From the NCBI RefSeq assembly GCF_949628215.1, contig NC_134280.1:14829795-14893794 (forward strand): 64,000 nt of DNA, written 5' to 3'. This document shows positions 47,641-64,000 of this stretch, in pieces (positions within the stretch are counted from its first letter, which is position 1; the number at the start of each line of letters is the position of its first letter). Under the pieces are notes generated by a model. That model searched no databases. It worked only from the letters and a program-made list of their open reading frames with translations, and was not told the DNA's origin. The DNA is from Phalacrocorax aristotelis. Lineage: Eukaryota > Chordata > Aves > Suliformes > Phalacrocoracidae. Both the position numbers and the translations under genes were made by a program.

Positions 47641-50486
47641 GAAGTTTGTGACCTGTTTGATCCACCATGAACGCAAGTGCAGATTAGTTTGTTTCCCTTT
47701 TACACCCTCCTCCTCTGGCAATTTTTTCACCATTGTTTTTGGGGCAGTTTTACTCCCAACCTTTGCTGAGAAGGGACACAAAGGCCTAAGAGGTGTTAGA
47801 GAAGCTCTTTCTGCTGTTTGGTTGTTCCTTGGGTTATTTTCTGCACCGATAGGAAAGCGAATGGGACAGGAGGGGTCTGGAAAAGTGTCGTATGCCCTCA
47901 CCAAACCCCCCAGCGGGTTTCTAGTGGTGCCCAGCTCCTGGCAGTCCTGCTGGCAGTACCTACCTTGCACACACATGAAGCAGTCCCGTGGGCGTATTGA
48001 CCTCCCCAGTCACACCAGACACGGTACAGCTGGCTGCGTCCAAAGGACCCCGCGCCACCCACCGCGTCTGCATTTGCTGCTGGACGTTGTCACAAGGGGC
48101 AGGTGGGACAGACGGACAGCACTGGGACAAGGCCAGGACACACAGCAGGTAAGGTCACCTCTCCTCACAGACGCTCTCCTGGGGTCCAACCTCTCTATAA
48201 AACAGCTAATCCTGATTCCAAGTAAAAACACAGACCAATTGTTTCTGTCCTTGGCTGGTCAATGCAGGGGATTTGTTTCTGGGAAATGGTCAAATTGCCC
48301 CAAAGAGATGCTAAGACCCCCTTAGTGATACAGGTTGGCAATGAATACGACCCTATCCTTGAAGCTGCTCAATGCTCCAAGCCCACATCATCAAATTCAA
48401 GCCACCAGCCTCTCTCCAGGGAGGAGCACCAACTCAGTCCCCACCTTTACAGAGCTCCTGGTAAAAGGCTGTTGGTGAGGAGAGACATCTGGGCAGGAAA
48501 AGATGCTGTGCTGTAGCCAAACTGGCTGCCCAGTGTTTTTTTCAATGCTACAAGTCCCATTCTGGTCACAGTAAGAGGAAAGCCAGCTGAGACCATTGCT
48601 AGGGCTGAATAAGCCTGCAGTTTGGCATTAGCTGGCACTAAACATAAGAAACATATAGGCAGCCTTCCTCCCTGTAGCATTGGTCAGGCTGATGCTAATG
48701 CTGGCCCAAGAAGCAGAAGTAGTTTATTCAGCACAGGCATCAATATCGTTATTTATATGGCCAGTTCTGAAAGTCCTCTGGACGCTAAGATGAACAGCCA
48801 GGCTGGCATTAGATAGCATCCTTTCTTTGTTGTTACCTTAGGACAACATTGCCAAAGGGCCAGCCATTTTAATAAAAAATAAGCGTTGGTCTCTGCCCCT
48901 TGGGAACTTGAAACAGCAACCCAGCTGTGGGCTTACACAGCTTACGCTTGGTGCTCACAGGTTTGTTCTCCTAGGGCAGCCCATTTTTAATACAGTCACT
49001 GATATTGGGGACTCCATGGGACAAGCAGGGTTCAAGCTTTTGTTCTGGAAGAAGAACCAAAGCAGTCATGCAAATAAGTCCAAAAACGTTTTACAAAGAG
49101 TAAACTTTTTATTTTCTTAAATGAAGTAGAACTTGCAACCTTTTCCATATTTGTTTTATCTCCATGATGTGATAAGCTAGATCCCAAATTAGGAAGGAGA
49201 TGGATTGTTTAGGGAAAATACTGGGAAATATGCTGCTCTGGAAGCAGCCTATATCTAGTAGGTATTTACAGTTTGTATCAGGGACTGAACCTCTCAAGAT
49301 AGCTGGCCTTAGACCTCTTCTTCCAGCATTTAATATTTATCTTCAATTAAGTATATGCTAATTGTAGTTCTCAGCTTGAAGCAAATTGAACACAAGTCCC
49401 AGCAGTGCTAGGTGTTCGGGCATCTCACCAACTACAGCGCTTTCTTTCTCCACATTTCAAATCTCTGTTCTCTCATTTCTGTAGCCTACAGAACAAGGTC
49501 TGCTACCTTGGAGAGTCCTGACAGCAAAGTGGTTGGATTGATTCATGAATACTTTAAGATCCTGAAACGAAAAATCATTAGCGCCACTTCTCTATTCTTA
49601 CAGCAGCAGGTATTGTGTGAATTTTCCCAGAATAATTGTTACGTGTTAGAGTAAAACCACCAAAAACTCAGCAGAGTGCCATCTCTGACTTGAAGTATTT
49701 CATGCTGGTGGTGTGACTCCTCTTCCCCATGAAACACCTTCTGCCAAAGGCTGCCCAAACACACCCCCCCACATCAGCAAGCTAACCCTTCTGGCCAAAG
49801 GGTGCTGAAGGAAACAAAGAAACTTCACGAAGCTGAGCAAAAAAAAAACGTGGGAATGAAACTCTGTGACCAGCTCTGTGGGAAACTCAATGCCAGAAAC
49901 CGGCTTAAGCTCTTGTGAAGGTTTGGAGACAGGGATGAGGGCAAGGCAAGGCAGGAAGCTCCCAGGGGAGGGCGGGCAGCACCCTGTCCCCAGCTCACAC
50001 CATTGTGCTTTGTTCGACCTCCACAATTGTGTGAGCAGAGCCCGGCGCATCAGCCTTCACTTTGAATTTCCTGCTTTTTGTCGGCTCACATCCCGGGGAC
50101 TGTTGTTTGAAACATGGCTCTTACTATGGAGCTTGCAGAAAAGAAACCCCTGCCCCGTAAGCATGAGCCCAGGCCTTTCAGCAGCTTCCCAGCGCCAGGG
50201 CTCTCGCTTTACGGGGATGTGGGCTATTGAGATGCAAAGAGGCATGCCAGATACCCAACTGGGTCTTGGACTGGCTGGGCTTGACTACTGCAGTTGAGGG
50301 GAGCTGCTGTCACAGAAGCCACAGGGTAACCACCTCTGTGTGTGGCAGTCCAAGGACCAGCTCGTGACTTGTTCAGCTGTGCTGACTTCTCAGCAGAGAT
50401 TATCCTAATCATGGACCATGCAATGTCTCTTACCCAGATTTGCGGAGGATCTGGCTTTGTAGAAGAGGCTTTCAGTTCACGGAGTT

Positions 50487-50506
50487 CCTTCCTCCTCCTC
50501 CTCCTC
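50487..50506. repeat. (TCC)n microsatellite
   Basis: Short run of TCC/CTC trinucleotides with minor interruptions. Confidence 0.8.
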
Positions 50507-52707
50507 TTACTCCTGCTCTCTTATTGAGCAAATCCAGGATTTTTTTCCGAGTCCCCCCGAGACCTGACCACATGCCCAGTCTGAGCTCTCAGACTACGCT
50601 GCATGCCCTCGTCTGCATTAGAGAGACCTGGGAGGAAGGACGGGAACCAGAGAAGTAGTAACGCTTGTGGCAGGTCAGACTGCTGTGGTGGGGTTGGAAT
50701 GGTGTTGCTGGTCCCCAGGATTTGGCAAAAGGAGCCCTCAATTCAAAAGAAATAAAGCTGTCCCAAAACTGCCAGAAGGATTAGGGGATTTTGCCTGTCT
50801 CTACTCTGCACTCAGTACTGCTGGACATCCCCATGGCTGTCATGAGCACTAACCCCTGCACTCACTGACCCGGTGGGTCTCACATGCTGACTGTGCGCCT
50901 TCCTCCCCTGGCTCCCTCCCTTTGGCACCGCACACAGCAGCAACGCACGTTTCTCCTGCCTCGGGAAGTCTTGGTCTGCCTGACCTGCTGGCCACTTACT
51001 GCTGACTTCCTGGAGCTGGAGTGATTTGCCACAGCAGTGGGAAAAAAACCCCAAACCAGAGCACGCATCCATGCTGCCGCTCCCCATCGCAGGATACGGC
51101 ACACGCAGAGCCATCTCTCTGCTCTGTTCTGCTGCAAGCAAGTCCCATGTCATCCCACAAACCGTGGCTGTGAGATCATCTATGAAATATTTATTCCTCT
51201 CAAATGCAGGAGAAAAATAAGCAAAAAGCCTGCATGGTATCGATGGAAACCCTGATAACTAAATATTGAATTATTTACAGCCTAATTGTGCAAGTGATAC
51301 TCATGAGATCACTTAGGTTGCAAGATGCAATTCATACATTTCACAAAATTTGTGACTTCTACTTCAGACTTTGTTTTGATGCATGGGTGAGTCCTTAAAA
51401 CACAGGTGAGATCCCTTTGTAGGAGAAGAGCTAGAATAGCCATGGACACTTGAAATATCCTCAGACTTTTTTCAGAGTGCTGTTGTGAAATAAGAAAGGG
51501 GTCTCAAACCACCAACTATATGCTCACCTAGCTGCCTGAAGATAGGCATCTGGAGGCATTTCAGATGCTCAGGTGAATCTTAGCTGGCTGCTAGCTGTTG
51601 CTTCAGAAGGGCACAGATCTCCTGTACGTGTTGTGTTACATCTGAAACTCCCAGGCAAATGCCCTGGATACCCCAAGGCATCTCAGATGGCATTAAATAC
51701 GTATATGCAAGACACAGGAATAAGCCTATGTGACCGCTGGCCCCAGCAGACTTCCCAGCACACGGATAAGTGACCAAGAAATTAAACAATCCCTGTGCCA
51801 TAGCATCCTTCATCTCCTTTTTCCTGTAGTGCTGGATGTGAAGCTGTAACGCAGTACTTCACTCACACTAACGGTCCTCCTTTCTGCCCAACCTACAGCA
51901 GACTGATTAGATTGGCCACCCAACCCCAACTCACAGAACCTGGATTTCCAGACACAAAGTTTTTCTGCCCAGTCTCAGGTACACGGGTTGATGTGGCTGT
52001 TGTCACAGGGGCTTGGATATTTCTCTAATGCCAAACTTCTCTCAAGCTCTCTCATTATAAATCCGTATCTGAACACTGACATCTGGAGTAGTCCACAAGT
52101 TGTGTCTCGTAAAACACTCTTATATTCTGTACTCATTATATTCTTCCCTTAGCAGAGCTTTGGGGGGATCACCTCACTCCCAACCACTTCGGCAGTGTTT
52201 AGTGATCATCCCTTGAAATCACTGGAGCTGAACAAGGCTCTGGGCAGTGGGTTTTGTCCTTAGGATGGTAACAAGCCAAAAAAAAAAAAAAGGAAAAGTC
52301 TAAGCCAGTACTACAATGCTGTCCTCTGCATGCCTAATAATGTTCATTTCCTCTCAAGACGAGACTCATCATGTATGTCTAAACCCCTCAGCCTATCCCA
52401 ATTTAAAAATTCTAGTACAGCCAGAGTTAATTATGACAGATTAAGGAACAGAGAAACATACTGCAATGCCCTCTTGTTAAACCGAAACATCTGATCCAAA
52501 CCAAGCAATCTCAGCCCCTCATTAAGCTCCTGCTTGCCTTTTTCACCATCTCTGGTGTTTTTCTGCTGAGCACCATCATCTGAACATGGTTTACTCAGAC
52601 GTACCCAGGCTGTCATTCAGCAGCTTTACCAACAATAGCACTGGCCTTGGCTGAGACAGCCAAGAAAGCAGGTTTGTAGGTAGCCCACCACCTCTAGGGC
52701 TGCATAG

Positions 52708-52731
52708 TTTTTTTTTTTTTGTTGTTGTTGT
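52708..52731. repeat. Poly(T) followed by (GTT)n
   Basis: A T run followed by four GTT units, a simple repeat with no visible target-site structure around it. Confidence 0.75.
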
Positions 52732-54819
52732 TATAAGGCTTTTGTTCCATTTAGAGTTGGCAAGCAGAGAGGAATAATTAAATTCTCCACTCATGCTAAA
52801 GGAAAATGAATTTATTTTAGCCAGGTACTTCTTCTCTTCCTTCCCACCCCCCTTTTCTTTAAATGAGAGACAAAGATAGGCAGACAGACAGACGACTTTG
52901 CTTGTACAATAAATGCCATACATCTCAAAAGCCAGTAAGAAATCAAGCCTGTGTCTGCTCTATATGCAGAACAACCTGAGGGGGAAACAGCAACACAATT
53001 TACCTGAAGGCAGTGATACAGCTGGGATGAGATCCCAGGTTGGGGAGGTGAATTACTCCTTTACAAAGCCAAAACTTATGTAGCTTGAATTTTTTGTTGT
53101 TTTACAAATATTATTCAGTGCCTAAAATGAAAAAAAGGAGGCCATTTGGTTATCAAATACAAGTGAATCTGTAAGGTTTTGCCCTTCTTCTCTTATTTTG
53201 TAGGTGTCTGTTAAAAACAAGGTAAGGCTATGGCCAACTCTATCTTCTAAATTCCTGTTTAGCAGAAGAGGAACCAGATACAAGACAAGGGAAGGCAGAT
53301 TTACCCAGGGGCTGAACATGATGTTAGGTCACTGGGACCATCAGTTCTTTGGAAAATGAGCCCCAAGCACACCCTTACAGGATCCTTCTCCAGACTTTCT
53401 GATCACAGCAAATAACTCCCTTTCCATTGGATGCTCCATAGGAAGAAATAAGGCACCCACCAGCATAGTTGGTACTTTTAGTAGCGTAAGTACCACCAAC
53501 CAGTGTTTCTCAGCCCAGGTCTCTACATGCTGCATATAGCAGGGAAGGTGCTCCTGGCTTGCTGAATATGAAAGGGTGAGTTAGATGGCAATAGGCATTG
53601 TATCTCTTCACTGTTTTGGGCACCCTAGACTCATTAGAGAGGCAATCCCTGTTGGAAAATACCTTGCTATAAACAAGTTGCACATAGAAGAAAATGGGCA
53701 AGCTTTCCCCATTTGCCGCTACCCATATTCAGTTGCTAATCTGCTGCTTTCCCCTCCTCCCCGTTATTCTGCAATATTTGTTAGTTGCTAAAGAAGCTGA
53801 AGAAACAATTAAGATGCTTCAGAAAAAGCAGCTAATTTCTCACATGCCGTGCTAAGTACCCAGCAGATGTGACTCAAGATACACACATGCTGTTTTCAAG
53901 CAAGTATTCCCAAGGGTTTAGATAAAAAGGATGAAGGGTTTCAGCAGAAATCAGGTTATTTTAAAGTGGAAGGGCTCTATGGGTTATTAGCAGGGGTCCC
54001 TGAAAACGCCATCATTTTCTTGTGTGTGGGATCCCACAGCATTAGTTGTGTATAATTAAAAAAATTAAGCCAGTAGCCAGGCTAGACAGGGGTTCTGGCA
54101 GGAAAGCGGCAATGGGGGTTACAGCAAATTGGGTTGGTTGGTTGCATGTATCAGCCACTAGAGGCAGAACAAATGAGATGCCTACAGGGAGCTCTTCATC
54201 CCCAGAAGATAGCGGCAAGTCTCAAGAGCCAGGGAAACAATATAGTGGGAGAAATGCTGCGATGGTCTGGAGCCAGATCTCCATTGACATAGGGAGCGTT
54301 AATGCGTACTGAAGCGTGTGGCCCACATCCAATGCAAGAGTCCATGAAGAATATTTCTCCCCAATATCCACCTCCTTAATCCAGCCCCAGCATCTGTCAT
54401 CACACCAAAGAGGACAGAGGCAGTGCAGCCAGCATTACAGTAAGCAGCTTGCTGAGCCAGCCGCAAACTTTTGCCATCTTCTGGCCGTGATGAAGATTGG
54501 ACAAATTAGGAAAATGTTTTCATTAGCCGCACTCACCTGAAAAATAATCAGCAGCTAACTCCCATTTCACAAGGTGGCCTGGCAAAGACTCAAGAAATGA
54601 AATCTGGCAGCAAATACATTGCAAAGACAAACACAAACAATTAAGTTTGTGATGATCCACTCTCTTGAACGGATCTTCAATATCCAATACCAGGATTTTC
54701 TGCGCTCAGACACACGAATCTCAGGCATCCGTACTCTGCCAATATTTTAAGTCGTGCCCATAAAGCATATTTGAATAGGATTCAAGCTGATGAAAAGCAA
54801 GTTGTTACTTTTAAAGGGA

Positions 54820-54825
54820 TTTATT
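54820..54825 (-). terminator. MRAS: Possible MRAS poly(A) signal AATAAA
   Basis: First canonical AATAAA on the coding strand after the MRAS stop, about 1.43 kb downstream. Confidence 0.3.
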
Positions 54826-55417
54826 GACCCTGTGAATGGAGCTGATGGCTTCAGTCCAGCAGATGACAATCCATTAAATTAAAGAAAAAATTGCCACTAC
54901 AATTTTTAGTGCCAGCAAAGGTATCACAGAAAACGTGGCCCCTCCAGGATGGGCACAATGGTATTTCTGGTGCCACAGATGGCAGTAGGTTTTTTGCCTT
55001 GCCATTTCATAAGGCATAACGATATTCAGTCTCTGCTGTTCACAAGGAGACATTTTAGATATATAAGCTTATGAAGAGACACATCCCACTTGAGTAACTT
55101 TCAAAACACCTCCTCCTTTCAAGTCACCAACTCTCAGCAAAGGGGGGAGAAGAAGAAATGAAGAAACATTGAGCAAAAGCCTATAAACTGATTTTTGTGT
55201 GTGAGATGAGCCTGGGAAAAGCAAAACAATTCATCTACCCAAGAGTGGCTTTGCAGGGAAAGGTTAAGGAATAATAAAGAGGGATTTAGATTGCATCACT
55301 TTACACACATTTATGAGGGAGAAATTCAACACCCAGATAACACATTCAGTTCAGGTTTTACTTCCTCTCTCCTTTCCTCCCCCTTAAAGATGACAAACCC
55401 TTCCATTTGTAAATTAC

Positions 55418-55423
55418 TTTAAT
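55418..55423 (-). terminator. MRAS: Possible MRAS poly(A) signal ATTAAA
   Basis: First poly(A)-signal variant met downstream of the MRAS stop codon, 828 bases past it. ATTAAA is the most common variant after AATAAA. Confidence 0.3.
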
Positions 55424-55912
55424 TTAAATACTTCCAGGTTAACAAAATGTCTTAACTTTGACATGCCCCAAATTACAAAACAGAAACAAAACCTCTTGAC
55501 AAAGGGTAAGAAAAAAAAATAATCCAAGCCCAAACCTCCTTTCCTAAGCTGGAGTTTATGGTCTGTGAGCTGGCTGCCCTCCAGGGTCTGACACAATGTC
55601 TGGAGCACCCACAGCAGCTGGAATTCATTTTCTTCCTCCAAATCTATGCATTTTCATATGAAGTCGTGTTTTGGCACTGCCGCCTAAGAGAGTTCAGTGC
55701 AAAAAACCTAACCCCGGCCATGTTTCTCTGCAACCCAACACTCGCTGAGCAAACAACGAAAAAGGAGAAGAGGACAAAAAAAAAAACCAACTAGAGAAAG
55801 AAAAGCCCTTTCCCTTCCCCCACATACACAGACAACTGTACCAAACAGGGGGGCTATTCATGGCTGTTCAGAAATGGGTCACAAGGAGAAGTGTTTGCAG
55901 ATAAACCCAACA

Positions 55913-55966
55913 CTTTTTTTTTCTTTTTTTTTTTTTTTTTCTTTCTCTCCCACTTTTTTTTTAAAT
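55913..55966. repeat. T-rich simple tract (A-rich on the MRAS strand)
   Basis: Two long T runs interrupted by single C and a TCTCTCCCAC insert. It would be transcribed as an A-rich stretch in the MRAS 3' untranslated region and could cause internal oligo(dT) priming in cDNA libraries. Confidence 0.85.
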
Positions 55967-56250
55967 AAACACCGTGGAGGCCCCTGGAAGGCACTGGGGA
56001 TGTTCAAGAGTTGAGTCCTGCTGATCCCTTCTGCCTCCCGTTTGCGCGGCTCCCACGCCAGCCCCGATGAGCAGCCCCGCTCTGGGGGGGTCCGGTCCCT
56101 GTTGAGCCGCCTCCTCTGAGCCCAGGCCGCCGTGGGGAGCCCGAGGGGGTGGCGGGACCGCGCGGGCCTCACGCTGCTGCTCTTTGCCTGGGTTGGCGGT
56201 GGGTCAAGGGGGGAGGAGGGAGGCGTCCAAGACACTCCCAGGCAGTCCCA

Positions 56251-56350
56251 TCACAAAATCACACACTGGAGTTTGTGGGAGCCTGTGGCTCTGTCCCCTC
56301 GCCATTTGGCCTTTTTTTTCTTTTTCTGGCTTTTCTCTGGGATCTGTTGC
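56251..56350 (-). CDS. MRAS: MRAS last coding exon (hypervariable tail and CAAX box)
   Basis: The exon completes a split Arg codon (AG|G) and encodes 32 residues, [19 protein letters not shown] and so on, to the CAAX box CVIL and TGA at 56251-56253. Acceptor: CCCAAAACAG before 56350 on the minus strand. The five-lysine stretch and the CVIL end identify the membrane-targeting tail of M-Ras; Leu in the last position predicts geranylgeranylation. Compared with the human tail from memory, two Thr positions are Ala and Ser here. The longer open frame running up to 56754 is only intron read-through. Confidence 0.95.

Positions 56351-64000
<7,650 letters not shown>

Larger units (their letters stand above)
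47641..54815. other. Gene-free interval downstream of MRAS
   Basis: No gene is recognised. A moderately CG-rich patch at about 47990-48130 lies in the longest unassigned frame of the window (47648-48325, GTG start) and is followed by a strong donor-like CAG|GTAAGG at 48148/48149. Simple sequences are a (TCC)n run at 50487-50506, a poly(A) near 52278-52291, a poly(T)-(GTT)n at about 52708-52731 and a short (CAGA)n near 52879-52891. The block at 54430-54870 looks like conserved non-coding DNA and may include the end of the MRAS 3' untranslated region. Confidence 0.5.
54816..56250 (-). other. MRAS: MRAS 3' untranslated region (extent estimated)
   Basis: Sequence after the MRAS stop codon. The first 200 bases (about 56040-56240) are unusually GC- and CG-rich. 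Next, on the mRNA strand, comes a long A-rich tract at about 55913-55966. Possible poly(A) signals on the minus strand are ATTAAA at 55418-55423 and AATAAA at 54820-54825. Which one is used is unknown, so the lower limit is a guess; human MRAS has a 3' untranslated region of several kb. Confidence 0.4.

Noticed and set aside
49866-50297. 143-codon plus-strand open frame
   Set aside because: No recognisable domain, no clear splice or promoter context; length is within what chance allows in 64 kb.
54131-54151. CTCF-like CCACTAGAGGCAG
   Set aside because: One G of the required GGGC core is missing.
10091-54815. Expected human-synteny neighbours CFAP221 or ESYT3
   Set aside because: I looked on the minus strand for exons of both genes and found none that I could recognise.

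Overview
This is vertebrate nuclear DNA, most likely from a bird. The main support is two chicken-repeat-1 (CR1) LINE fragments with avian-style 3' ends, split genes with GT-AG introns, a CpG-island promoter, and long stretches without coding sequence. The species cannot be named from the sequence alone.

Layout. Positions 1-5.3 kb hold no gene I can name. TMEM177 is on the minus strand: an intronless coding exon (5466-6395), a canonical poly(A) signal (5305-5310), a 3.4 kb intron in the 5' leader and a first exon inside a CpG island (about 9.5-10.1 kb). From 10.1 to about 54.8 kb no recognisable protein-coding gene was found. This interval holds CR1 fragments at 15.9-16.2 kb (plus) and 25.9-26.9 kb (minus), a few old repeat-like pieces, small tandem and inverted repeats, and several AT-rich blocks that look like conserved non-coding regulatory DNA, strongest at 46.4-47.6 kb. 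The last 8-9 kb is the 3' part of MRAS on the minus strand: three coding exons (60722-60821, 59400-59479, 56251-56350) whose reading frame joins exactly across consensus splice sites and ends in the CAAX box CVIL. The 5' exons of MRAS lie beyond position 64000.

The two genes are unrelated in function. TMEM177 is a mitochondrial inner-membrane protein that helps handle the COX2 subunit of cytochrome oxidase. MRAS is a plasma-membrane Ras-family GTPase that works with SHOC2 and PP1C to activate RAF. In human they are on different chromosomes (2q14 and 3q22), so their proximity here is itself of interest. The about 46 kb between them looks like a gene-poor, possibly regulatory, interval.

No bacterial-type system, CRISPR array, intact mobile element, endogenous retrovirus, tRNA or rRNA was found. 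The most testable novelties are the bidirectional TMEM177 promoter with an upstream reading frame that overlaps the TMEM177 start, the MRAS-TMEM177 linkage, and the conserved-looking blocks at 46.4-47.6 kb and 54.4-54.9 kb.
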